Under the pieces are notes generated by a model that saw only the letters and a program-made list of their open reading frames with translations, did not search any database and had not been told where the DNA came from. The translations under genes were made by a program, and so were the position numbers. Of a stretch of 64,000 nt of DNA, positions 7,566 to 16,102 are shown in pieces (positions within the stretch are counted from its first letter, which is position 1; each line of letters starts with the position of its first letter). The stretch comes from Neopusillimonas maritima (lineage in GTDB: Bacteria; Pseudomonadota; Gammaproteobacteria; Burkholderiales; Burkholderiaceae_B): the NCBI RefSeq assembly GCF_003576595.1, contig NZ_NQOU01000002.1, forward strand, positions 372,001 to 436,000, given 5' to 3'.

Positions 7566-9824
7566 ATGGCAGAACGTTCGTTCAAGAAAGAAGTCCAGCA
7601 ATTACGCATCGGCGCCGGTGAAGAGTTTCGCGGCGAAGGTATTCTGGCTGTCACCAAAGCCCTGCTGCAATCGGGTGTAGGCTATGTCGCCGGCTACCAG
7701 GGCGCGCCCATTTCGCACTTAATGGACGTACTGGCCGACGCACAAGACATCCTCGAAGAACTCGACGTCCACTTCGAGGCCAGCGCCTCCGAAGCCACGG
7801 CCGCCGCCACGCTGTCTGCTTCCGTCATGTACCCCATTCGCGGGGCCGTCACCTGGAAATCCACCGTGGGCACCAACGTGGCCTCCGACGCCCTGGCCAA
7901 CCTCGCCTCCGGCGGTGTAACCGGTGGCGCCCTGGTTATTGTGGGTGAAGACTACGGCGAAGGCTCGTCCATTATGCAGGAACGCACTCACGCGTTCGCC
8001 ATGAAGTCGCAAATCTGGTTGCTCGACCCGCGCCCCAACCTGGAAAGCATGGTTCAGGCGGTGGAAGACGGTTTCCAGTTATCGGAAGCCAGCAACACGC
8101 CGGTTATTTTGCAATTGCGCATTCGCACCTGTCATGTGCACGGCCGCTTCATCACCAAAGAAAACAAACGCCCAGCGTATACGTTGTCAGAAGCGCTGGA
8201 AAGCCCCAAGCGCGACACTGGCAGAATCGTTCTACCCCCCGCAGCCTACGAACATGAACACGAAAAAATTCGTGAGCGCTGGCCGGCTGCCGTGAAGTTC
8301 ATTAAAGAGAAAAAACTGAATGAAATTTTCGATGAGGGCGACATCAAAGACCTGGGCATTATTGTTCAGGGTGGCCTGTATAACGGTGCCATTCGCTCGT
8401 TGCAATTACTGGGCCTGGCCGACCACTTCGGCAACAGCCGCATTCCAATTTATGTCATGAACGTCACCTACCCGGTTATCGACGACGAAATCAACGAGTT
8501 CTGCAAAGACAAGAAAGCCGTGCTGCTGTACGAAGAGGGGCAGCCCAACTACATCGAGCAGAACCTGAACACCATTTTGCGCCACTCAGGCAGCAACACC
8601 ATTATCTCCGGCAAAGACGTTCTGCCAATTGCGGGTGAATACACCACCGCCGTCATGCGTGACGGCCTGCAAAAATTCCTGACCAACCAGCGCCCGGAAT
8701 TGTTGCCCACACTGGAAGAAAAAGCCCCCGCAGCATCGGCCAATGGCGGCAACGGCCAAGCCAATGGCAACGGTCACGACCAGGCCGATATGGAAGTGGC
8801 CGAAGTCACCCGCCCGAAACCGGCGGTGAAAGAACAGCCTATCCATTTCCAAAGCTTTTCCAAGGAAATCTCACAAGTGGTGCCACCCCGCCCGGCCGGC
8901 TTCTGTACCGGCTGTCCGGAACGCCCCATTTTCTCGGCCTTGAAACTCACGCAAGAAAAACTGGGTGAACATCATATTTCCGGCGATATCGGTTGCCACC
9001 TGTTCTCGGTATTGCCACCCTTTAACCTGGGTGCCACCACCATGGGTTACGGTTTGGGCGCTGCCAGCTCAGCCGCCTTCAACGTGAAATCGTCCAAGCG
9101 CCCCATTTCCATTATGGGCGACGGCGGTTTCTGGCATAACGGCCTGGCATCGGGTATTGGCAACGCCGTGTTCAACAAATACGACGGCGTCATTGTCATT
9201 ATCGACAACTACTATTCGGCGGCCACCGGCGGGCAAGACGTTCTTTCGTCGCGCGCCAACAACCCGAATCGCTCTACCAACAACCCCATTATTGACGCGG
9301 TAAAAGGCGTTGGGGTGAAATGGGTTCGTGTAATTGACCGCACTTATGCGGTATCGAAAGTACAAGCCACGTTCGAAGACGCGTTAACAACCGAAGAAGG
9401 CGGCCCCAAAGTCATTATTCTTCAATCGGAATGCATGTTGAACAAACAGCGCCGCGTGAAGCCACAGTTCAACCAGGCGGTAAAAGAAGGCAAACGGATG
9501 GTTAAGGAACGTTTCGGTGTCGACGGCGACGTGTGCACCGGCGACCACGCCTGTATCCGTCTTTCCGGTTGCCCGTCTCTTACCATTAAAGACAGCGACG
9601 ACCCATTGAAAGAAGACCCGGTGGCCTACATCGACAACACCTGTGTCGGTTGCGGAAACTGCGGCGAAGTATCGCACGCGGCGGTTCTGTGCCCCTCGTT
9701 CTACCGCGCCGACATCGTGCACAACCCGAACAAGTGGGACATGTTCAAGTCCCGCGTTCGCCAACGCGTAATCGGTTTCCTGCAATCGCGCCGTTCCCGT
9801 CAACTTGAACAGATTTCACTGTAA
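7566..9824 (+). CDS. Indolepyruvate:ferredoxin oxidoreductase-type alpha subunit
   Basis: A 752-residue thiamine-diphosphate 2-oxoacid oxidoreductase subunit. The N-terminal half (about 25-230) is the pyrimidine-binding domain (GVGYVAGYQGAPISHLMDVL, EASASEATAAATLSASV). A Gly/Asn-rich linker (about 390-415) precedes RPAGFCTGCPERP and the TPP domain with GDIGCHLF, GYGLGAASS and GDGGFWHNGLASGIGNAVFN. The C-terminus carries cysteine clusters for Fe-S centres (CTGDHACIRLSGC and CVGCGNCG). Such enzymes decarboxylate aryl-pyruvates to aryl-acetyl-CoA with ferredoxin as acceptor. Nine bp separate it from the partner gene. First gene of the MarR-faced catabolic operon; the exact 2-oxo acid is unknown. 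Confidence 0.9.
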   Translation: MAERSFKKEVQQLRIGAGEEFRGEGILAVTKALLQSGVGYVAGYQGAPISHLMDVLADAQDILEELDVHFEASASEATAAATLSASVMYPIRGAVTWKSTVGTNVASDALANLASGGVTGGALVIVGEDYGEGSSIMQERTHAFAMKSQIWLLDPRPNLESMVQAVEDGFQLSEASNTPVILQLRIRTCHVHGRFITKENKRPAYTLSEALESPKRDTGRIVLPPAAYEHEHEKIRERWPAAVKFIKEKKLNEIFDEGDIKDLGIIVQGGLYNGAIRSLQLLGLADHFGNSRIPIYVMNVTYPVIDDEINEFCKDKKAVLLYEEGQPNYIEQNLNTILRHSGSNTIISGKDVLPIAGEYTTAVMRDGLQKFLTNQRPELLPTLEEKAPAASANGGNGQANGNGHDQADMEVAEVTRPKPAVKEQPIHFQSFSKEISQVVPPRPAGFCTGCPERPIFSALKLTQEKLGEHHISGDIGCHLFSVLPPFNLGATTMGYGLGAASSAAFNVKSSKRPISIMGDGGFWHNGLASGIGNAVFNKYDGVIVIIDNYYSAATGGQDVLSSRANNPNRSTNNPIIDAVKGVGVKWVRVIDRTYAVSKVQATFEDALTTEEGGPKVIILQSECMLNKQRRVKPQFNQAVKEGKRMVKERFGVDGDVCTGDHACIRLSGCPSLTIKDSDDPLKEDPVAYIDNTCVGCGNCGEVSHAAVLCPSFYRADIVHNPNKWDMFKSRVRQRVIGFLQSRRSRQLEQISL

Positions 9825-9832
9825 GCCGACAC

Positions 9833-11386
9833 ATGACCAGCCAAACAACACAAAATAACGTGAACCCCATCAAAATCGCCGTTCTGGCCATGGGCGGTCA
9901 GGGCGGCGGCGTGCTGGCCGACTGGATCGTCACCATGGCGGAAAACGCCGGATGGTGGGCACAAACCACTTCCGTTCCAGGCGTTGCCCAGCGGACCGGC
10001 GCCACGATTTACTACCTTGAGTTGCTACCGGAACAGGCCGTTAAAGAAATGGGGCGCCAACCCGCACTGGCCCTGATGCCCACACCCGGCGACGTCGATC
10101 TGGTGATTGCCGCCGAACTCATGGAAGGCGGGCGCGCGATTCAACGCGGTTTGGTTACGCCCGACCGCACCACCCTCATTTCGTCATCGCACCGCGCTTA
10201 TGCCGTGCTGGAAAAATCGGCCCCGGGCAACGGCATTGTCGATGGCAACAAAGTCATTGACATCGGCAAGCGTGCCGCCAAACGGTTTCTGTGTTTCGAC
10301 CTGCAAAGCCTGGCCGAACAAGGCGGCAGCGTCATCAGCGCCAGCCTGTTCGGTGCGGTCGCCGGTAGCGGCGCCCTGCCGTTCTCTCGCGAAGACTTCG
10401 AGGCCACCATTGAAAGCGGCGGCAAAGGGGTTAAGGCCAGCCTGAAGGCCTTTGCACTGGCCTACGACGTTGCCCAAAATGCACCTGAAACACCCGATGC
10501 CATCGACACCGCACCCCCGCAACGTGCCGTACCTGATACCGCCAAACACCCGCGCGTCAAAGCATTGCTCGATGACATTCGCCAGAACTTTGCGCCCGCA
10601 GCCCAGCCCATGCTGGTAGCGGGCCTGCAACGCACCATGGAGTTTCAGGATTTAGCCTACGGCAAGGAATACCTGGAGCACATGCGCGGCATTCATGCGC
10701 TGGACAAACAATACGGCGGCGAAGGTAAAAACTGGGCACTAACCACAGCGGCCGCCCGTTACGTCGCCGTCGCCATGGCGTACGACGACGTCATTCGCGT
10801 GGCCGATTTGAAAACCCGCGCCTCGCGCTTCAATCGTGTACGCGACGAAGTGCGTGCCAAGCCCGACCAACTGGTTTACACCACCGAGTACATGCACCCC
10901 CGGCTCGAAGAAATTTGCGGCACCATGCCGACCTTCCTGGGAGAACGCATTGAAAACTCCGAATCGCTCAAACGCTGGCTGCAACCCCTGTTCCGCAAAG
11001 GTCGCTTCCTGAACAGCACCTCGCTAACCGGCTTCCTGATGTTGTACGGTCTGGCAGGCATGCGCCGCTTCCGCCGCACCACCTTGCGCCACAAAATTGA
11101 AATGCAAGGCTTTCAGGAATGGCTGAACTTAATCTTGCAAACCGCCCCGAACGATTACGATCTGGCGGTAGAGATTGTGAACTGCCGTCGCCTGGTGAAA
11201 GGCTATAGCGACACTCACGCCCGCGGGCAAAGCAAATACCAGAAACTCATTCGCGCAGCGCGCAACCTGAGCGGCCAGAACAATGCCGCCGAGCGTCTGC
11301 GCACGTTACGCAATGCCGCATTGGCCGACGAAAAAGGAAGCCAACTGGATGCCCTGCTGGAAAAAGGGGATCAAGCTTTCGCTTAA
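9833..11386 (+). CDS. Indolepyruvate oxidoreductase beta/gamma subunit with DUF6537-type extension
   Basis: A 517-residue partner of the preceding alpha subunit. Residues about 15-200 form the pyruvate:ferredoxin oxidoreductase gamma domain (AVLAMGGQGGGVLADWIVTM, VPGVAQRTGATIYY, GDVDLVIAAELMEGGRAIQR). The remaining 300 residues form a helical domain of the DUF6537 type (FQDLAYGKEYLEHM, LYGLAGMRRFRRTTLRHKIE). Classical archaeal IorB is only about 200 residues, so this is the long bacterial form. The gene follows the alpha gene by 8 bp. Function is tied to the alpha subunit; the role of the extension is not known to me. Confidence 0.88.
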   Translation: MTSQTTQNNVNPIKIAVLAMGGQGGGVLADWIVTMAENAGWWAQTTSVPGVAQRTGATIYYLELLPEQAVKEMGRQPALALMPTPGDVDLVIAAELMEGGRAIQRGLVTPDRTTLISSSHRAYAVLEKSAPGNGIVDGNKVIDIGKRAAKRFLCFDLQSLAEQGGSVISASLFGAVAGSGALPFSREDFEATIESGGKGVKASLKAFALAYDVAQNAPETPDAIDTAPPQRAVPDTAKHPRVKALLDDIRQNFAPAAQPMLVAGLQRTMEFQDLAYGKEYLEHMRGIHALDKQYGGEGKNWALTTAAARYVAVAMAYDDVIRVADLKTRASRFNRVRDEVRAKPDQLVYTTEYMHPRLEEICGTMPTFLGERIENSESLKRWLQPLFRKGRFLNSTSLTGFLMLYGLAGMRRFRRTTLRHKIEMQGFQEWLNLILQTAPNDYDLAVEIVNCRRLVKGYSDTHARGQSKYQKLIRAARNLSGQNNAAERLRTLRNAALADEKGSQLDALLEKGDQAFA

Positions 11387-11467
11387 TAAAACATGCAGCG
11401 CCAGCAATTGAACGTATGCGGGCGCTTATTTCTGTTATGTGGCCCTGCCTGACACAGGAGTAATGCC

Positions 11468-12790
11468 ATGATCTATCGCAATAACCCCGATGCCATCAAC
11501 GCGCTTGTGCGCCCGGCAGAGGTGCATAAAGACCTGTTTATCAGCGACGAAATCTTCGAGCTGGAAATGACCCAGTTGTTCGCCAACACCTGGGTTTATG
11601 TAGGGCACGACAGCCAAGTCCCCAAAGCCGGCGACTTCTTCACCACTACAGTAGGTAACGAATCGGTTGTGATGATTCGCGATACCGACGACAGTATTCG
11701 CGTGCTGTATAACCGCTGCCCGCACAAGGGGGTCATGCTGGTGAACGAGACCTATGGCAACGCAGGACGCTTTCTACGCTGCCCTTACCATGCCTGGTCT
11801 TTCCGATTGAATGGCGATCTGCTGGCCTTGCCGCTGAAACGCGGCTACGACCCCGAAATTTTCGGCCAAACCGAAGCCCAGAATGGGATGGCGGCGGTTG
11901 AAAACGTGCACAACTATCGCGGCTTTATTTTCTGCCGTCTGAATCCGCAAGGCCAGAGCTTCGAAGACTTCTTCGGCGAATCACTTTCCACAATCGACAA
12001 CATGATCGACCGCGCACCGGAAGGCCGGCTGGAAGTAGCAGGCGGGGTGTTGCGCTACATGCACCACTGCAACTGGAAGATGCTGGTCGACAACCAAACC
12101 GACACATGCCACCCCATGATTGCGCATGAGTCCTCGGCCGGCACGGCCGTGAAGGTCTGGGAAGAAGCGCCCGAAGGCACCCCTAAGCCCATGGCTGTGG
12201 AGCAATTCGCCCCCTTTGTTTCACCTTACGAATTCTTTGAAGGCATGGGCATTCGCGTGTGGGAAAACGGCCACGGGCATACCGGGGTCAGCAACTCCAT
12301 TCATGCGGCCTACTCGGAAATACCCGGCTACTTCGAAGCCATGTGCGAAGCCTATGGCGAGGAACGCGCCAAAGCCATCTTAAGCGACGTGCGCCACAAC
12401 ACCACCTATTTCCCCAACATTATGGTGAAAGGGCCCATTCAGACCCTGCGTATTTTCAAGCCGATTGCAGCAAACAAAACCCTGGTTGAATCCTGGACCT
12501 TCCGTCTGGTGGGCGCGCCCGACAAACTGCTTGAGCGAACGGTCATGTACAACCGGCTTATTAACGCCCCCACTTCGGTAGTGGGCCACGATGACCAGGA
12601 GGTGTATGAGCGCGCGCAACACGGGCTGATGTCGCGTGGACTCGACTGGGTGAACGTGGCACGCCTGTACGAACCCGGCGAGGAAGACCGCAAGAATGAA
12701 GTCACCAACGGCACCAACGAATGGCAGATGCGCAACCAGTACCGTGCCTGGGCCCATTACATGACCACCGGCATGAAGGAGGCGTCATGA
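11468..12790 (+). CDS. Rieske aromatic-ring-hydroxylating dioxygenase, alpha subunit
   Basis: A 440-residue catalytic subunit of a Rieske non-heme iron oxygenase. The [2Fe-2S] ligands are C84-P-H86 and C105-P-Y-H108. The mononuclear iron site is in NWKMLVDNQTDTCHPMIAHE (about 199-218), with Asp and two His. It inserts both oxygen atoms into an aromatic ring to give a cis-diol. The beta-subunit gene overlaps by 4 bp. No ferredoxin or reductase gene is adjacent, so electron carriers must come from elsewhere. The CoA-ligase next in the operon suggests an aryl or alicyclic acid substrate, not further defined. Confidence 0.93.
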   Translation: MIYRNNPDAINALVRPAEVHKDLFISDEIFELEMTQLFANTWVYVGHDSQVPKAGDFFTTTVGNESVVMIRDTDDSIRVLYNRCPHKGVMLVNETYGNAGRFLRCPYHAWSFRLNGDLLALPLKRGYDPEIFGQTEAQNGMAAVENVHNYRGFIFCRLNPQGQSFEDFFGESLSTIDNMIDRAPEGRLEVAGGVLRYMHHCNWKMLVDNQTDTCHPMIAHESSAGTAVKVWEEAPEGTPKPMAVEQFAPFVSPYEFFEGMGIRVWENGHGHTGVSNSIHAAYSEIPGYFEAMCEAYGEERAKAILSDVRHNTTYFPNIMVKGPIQTLRIFKPIAANKTLVESWTFRLVGAPDKLLERTVMYNRLINAPTSVVGHDDQEVYERAQHGLMSRGLDWVNVARLYEPGEEDRKNEVTNGTNEWQMRNQYRAWAHYMTTGMKEAS

Positions 12791-13281
12791 GCCAGTTTAC
12801 CGATCAAGACATCATTGACTTTGTGTACGCCGAAGCGCGCATGCTCGACGAGCAACGCTTTGAAGACTGGCTGAATCTGTTCACCGACGACGGCCATTAC
12901 TGGATGCCGCTGGCACACGATCAAACCGACCCGCGCCTGCATACGTCGCTCATGGATGAAGACAAGCTGTTGCTGCGCGTTCGGGTGGAGCGCCTGAAGG
13001 GCCAGCGCACGTATTCGCAACAACCCCGCAGCCGCTGCCACCATTTACTGGCGCGCCCGGAAATTGAAACGCAGCACACTTCGCACCAACCCGATCAGGG
13101 CCAATACGTAGTGCGCACCGCATTTCACTACGTTGAAGTGCGCCAGGACACCCAAACCATTTACGCCGGTTGGGCCACCCACGAACTGCGCGTTGAAGAC
13201 AATGCATTGCGCATCCGGCGCAAGCGTGTCGACCTGCTTAACTGCGAGTCGGCGCTGAGCAGTATTCAACTTTTCATGTAG
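12787..13281 (+). CDS. Aromatic-ring-hydroxylating dioxygenase, beta subunit
   Basis: A 164-residue small subunit with the SnoaL-like/cystatin-type fold of dioxygenase beta chains (DIIDFVYAEARMLDEQRFED followed by WLNLFTDDGHYWMPLAHDQT). It has a structural and sometimes specificity role in the a3b3 complex. The start ATG at 12787 overlaps the alpha stop codon (ATGA) and follows a GGAGG site, so an upstream ATG in frame is discarded. The next gene begins 8 bp downstream. Confidence 0.93.
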   Translation: MSQFTDQDIIDFVYAEARMLDEQRFEDWLNLFTDDGHYWMPLAHDQTDPRLHTSLMDEDKLLLRVRVERLKGQRTYSQQPRSRCHHLLARPEIETQHTSHQPDQGQYVVRTAFHYVEVRQDTQTIYAGWATHELRVEDNALRIRRKRVDLLNCESALSSIQLFM

Positions 13282-13289
13282 GAGCCCTC

Positions 13290-14930
13290 GTGTCGACAAA
13301 AACGGTTTACGACGCGTTTTGCCAAACGGCCGCGCAATGGCCCAACAATGCGTTTCTATGCGTAATGCCGGAAACCGCCCGGCATTACGACATCCCGGCC
13401 GGCGAAATAACTTACCAAGCGGCCCGCAAGAGCATTGAAGCACTGAAGCAGGCATACCAAAACGCCGGTTACGGGCACGGCCACCGCGTGGGTTTGCTAT
13501 TGGAAAACCGGCCCGCATTTTTTCTGCATTGGTTTGCTTTGAACGCATTAGGCGTGTCGGTCGTACCCATTAACGCCGACATGCGGGCCGCCGAGCTTAC
13601 CTATTTAATCGGCCATTCGGAAATTTGCCTGGCCGTGGCGCTGCCACAGCGACACGCCGGCCTGGCTGAAGCGGCCCAACAAGCCAGCCGGCCATTGGCA
13701 CTGATCGGTCCCGATGATGCCATTCCTGCGGCCAACTGCGCGGCCCCCCTGCAAGGCCGGGAAATCAATTCACAAACGGAATGCGGTCTCCTGTATACCT
13801 CGGGCACCACCGGGCGCCCCAAGGGCTGCATCCTGCCCAACGAATACTATCTGCATTGCGGCCAATGGTATGCCACGGTAGGCGGCATGGCCTCGTTGCA
13901 GCCAGGCAAAGAACGCATGCTGACACCCTTGCCGCTGGTGCACATGAATGCCATGGCCTGCTCCACCTTGGCCATGGTAACCACCGGTGGCTGCCTCATC
14001 GTACTCGACCGCTTCCACCCCCGCTCCTGGTGGGACACAGTGCGCGAATCGAAAGCCACCGTCATCCATTACCTGGGCGTGATGCCGGCCATCCTCATGA
14101 AAGCGGAACCCTCGGCGCAAGACACACAACACAGCGTACGCTTTGGTTTCGGTGCGGGCATCGACCGCAGCTTGCATGAGCCCTTCGAAAAGCGCTTTGG
14201 CTTTCCATTACTGGAAGCCTGGGCCATGACCGAAACCGGCTCCGGTGCGGTGATTATTGCCAACCACGAGCCGCGCCACATCGGCACAAGCTGTTTCGGC
14301 AAAGAACAACCTGAAGTGGAAGTAAAACTGATCAATGACGCAGGCCAGGATGCAAAAGCGGATGAACACGCAGAACTGCTGGTGCGCCATGCCGGTGCCA
14401 ACCCGCGCTATGGTTTTTTTGCCGGCTACCTGAAAGACGAAGCCGCCACGCAGGAAGCCTGGGCCGACGGCTGGTTTCATACCGGCGACGTGGTGCGACG
14501 CGATGCCGACGGCTACCTGCACTTTATCGACCGCAAGAAAAACGTCATTCGCCGCAGCGGTGAGAACATTGCCGCCGTGGAAGTGGAAGCCGTGCTGTTG
14601 CAGCATCCGGCCGTGAAGGCGGCTGCCGTGGCTGCCGTACCCGACGCGGTGCGGGGCGACGAAGTATTGGCCTGCATTGTGACTGCTGAAGGCATTCAAG
14701 TCGACACCGCCGACGCCCGCGAAAAAACGGCACACGACATTGTGAAATGGGCGCTGTCGCAACTGGCTTATTACAAAGCGCCGGGCTACGTGGCGTTTGT
14801 AGACGCCTTGCCGCTCACCGCTACCAACAAAATCCAACGCGGTGAACTGAAAAAACTCGCGCCCACGCTGCCCGATACCCCCGAATGCGTGAACACCTGC
14901 CACATGAAAAAACGTCAGGAGCCCGCATGA
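13290..14930 (+). CDS. AMP-forming acyl-CoA synthetase (ANL superfamily)
   Basis: A 546-residue ligase that activates a carboxylic acid to its acyl-AMP and then to the CoA thioester. The P-loop-like motif LLYTSGTTGRPKGC is at about 168-181. Also present are EAWAMTETGSGAV (adenine-binding A5 region), GWFHTGDVVRRDADGYLHFI (A7) and RKKNVIRRSGENIAAVEVE (hinge, A8), with the catalytic Lys region near NKIQRGELKK. The start is GTG 8 bp after the beta subunit with GGAG before it. It overlaps the thiolase-fold gene by 4 bp. Substrate not predictable from sequence alone; the context points to an aromatic or ring-derived acid. Confidence 0.93.
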   Translation: MSTKTVYDAFCQTAAQWPNNAFLCVMPETARHYDIPAGEITYQAARKSIEALKQAYQNAGYGHGHRVGLLLENRPAFFLHWFALNALGVSVVPINADMRAAELTYLIGHSEICLAVALPQRHAGLAEAAQQASRPLALIGPDDAIPAANCAAPLQGREINSQTECGLLYTSGTTGRPKGCILPNEYYLHCGQWYATVGGMASLQPGKERMLTPLPLVHMNAMACSTLAMVTTGGCLIVLDRFHPRSWWDTVRESKATVIHYLGVMPAILMKAEPSAQDTQHSVRFGFGAGIDRSLHEPFEKRFGFPLLEAWAMTETGSGAVIIANHEPRHIGTSCFGKEQPEVEVKLINDAGQDAKADEHAELLVRHAGANPRYGFFAGYLKDEAATQEAWADGWFHTGDVVRRDADGYLHFIDRKKNVIRRSGENIAAVEVEAVLLQHPAVKAAAVAAVPDAVRGDEVLACIVTAEGIQVDTADAREKTAHDIVKWALSQLAYYKAPGYVAFVDALPLTATNKIQRGELKKLAPTLPDTPECVNTCHMKKRQEPA

Positions 14931-16102
14931 GCACGCAACGCCTGGGCTACGACGGCATTGTGGTTACCGCCCCCGTCACCATCCCCTACGTGCGTTATTC
15001 CATTCATGCTGCGCACTGGTGGTTAGGGCGCGCATTGGGCGAACTGGTGCAGTCGGCCGGCGTTGGCAAAACCGATATCGACGGCCTGTGCGTGTCCAGT
15101 TTCACCTTAGCCCCCGACACGGCCGTGGGGCTGTGCCAGCATATCGGCATGAGCCCACGCTGGCTCGACCACATTCCCATGGGCGGCGCCAGCGGCGTAG
15201 TGGGCATGCGCCGCGCAGCCCGTGCCGTGCAATCGGGCGATGCCACCATGGTGGCCTGCATTGCCGGCGACGCCAACCATGTTGACTCGTTTCGCAATAC
15301 GGTTAGCCAGTTCTCGCGTTTTGCACAAGACGCCGTCTACCCCTATGGCGCAGGCGGGCCCAATGCCAGCTTTGCCTTGCTCACGCGTTACTACATGAAC
15401 ACCTACGGCGCCACGCGCGAAGATTTCGGCAAACTGTGTGTAGCCCAACGCGACAACGCTCTGCACAACCCCGATGCGCTCATGAAAAAGCCGCTATCGC
15501 TTGAGCAATACCTGAACGCGCGGGTCATTGCCGACCCCATTCATCTGTTCGACTGCGTCATGCCGTGCGCCGGGGCCGATGCCTTTTTGGTAATGCACGA
15601 ATCGAAAGCGCAGGAACTGGGCCTGCCCTATGCGCGCATTCTGTCCACCATTGAACGGCACAATGCCTTTCCCAACGACCCCATCCAGTACCGGGGTGGT
15701 TGGGTGATGGATATCGACGACTTATACGGCCAGGCAGGGGTTACGCCCAACGACATTGATTTCATGCAGGCTTACGACGACTACCCCGTCATTAACTTCA
15801 TGCAAATTGAGGATCTGGGCTTCTGTAAGAAGGGCGAGGCCGCGCAGTTCGTGCGCGACAACACGTTTACCATTAACGGCAGCTTCCCCTTCAACACCAA
15901 CGGCGGGCAATTGTCGGCCGGCCAGGCCGGTGCCGCCGGCGGATACCTGGGTACGGTGGAAGCCATTCGCCAGTTAACCGGCCAGGCACGTGAAACGCAG
16001 GTAAGCGATGCCCGTGTCGGCTTGGTAAGCGGTTTTGGCATGATCAATTACGACCGCGGCCTGTGTACCGCAGCCGCCATTTTGGCCCGGAGCGACACAT
16101 GA
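14927..16102 (+). CDS. SCP-x-like thiolase-fold protein lacking canonical catalytic residues
   Basis: A 391-residue thiolase-superfamily protein of the lipid-transfer/SCP-x branch. The usual nucleophile motif C-A/S-x-G is replaced by G-A-S-G (Gly87 in the Cys position, within HIPMGGASGVVGM), and the GHP histidine motif reads NTNGGQLSAGQ (323-333) with Gln333 instead of His. Conserved Tyr/Asp residues occur in MQAYDDYPV. Loss of these residues is seen in thiolase-fold aldolases such as Ltp2, which work with a DUF35 partner; the next gene encodes a DUF35 domain. It may therefore cleave or form C-C bonds by a non-thiolase mechanism. Start chosen at the ATGA overlap with the ligase gene. Confidence 0.85.
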   Translation: MSTQRLGYDGIVVTAPVTIPYVRYSIHAAHWWLGRALGELVQSAGVGKTDIDGLCVSSFTLAPDTAVGLCQHIGMSPRWLDHIPMGGASGVVGMRRAARAVQSGDATMVACIAGDANHVDSFRNTVSQFSRFAQDAVYPYGAGGPNASFALLTRYYMNTYGATREDFGKLCVAQRDNALHNPDALMKKPLSLEQYLNARVIADPIHLFDCVMPCAGADAFLVMHESKAQELGLPYARILSTIERHNAFPNDPIQYRGGWVMDIDDLYGQAGVTPNDIDFMQAYDDYPVINFMQIEDLGFCKKGEAAQFVRDNTFTINGSFPFNTNGGQLSAGQAGAAGGYLGTVEAIRQLTGQARETQVSDARVGLVSGFGMINYDRGLCTAAAILARSDT

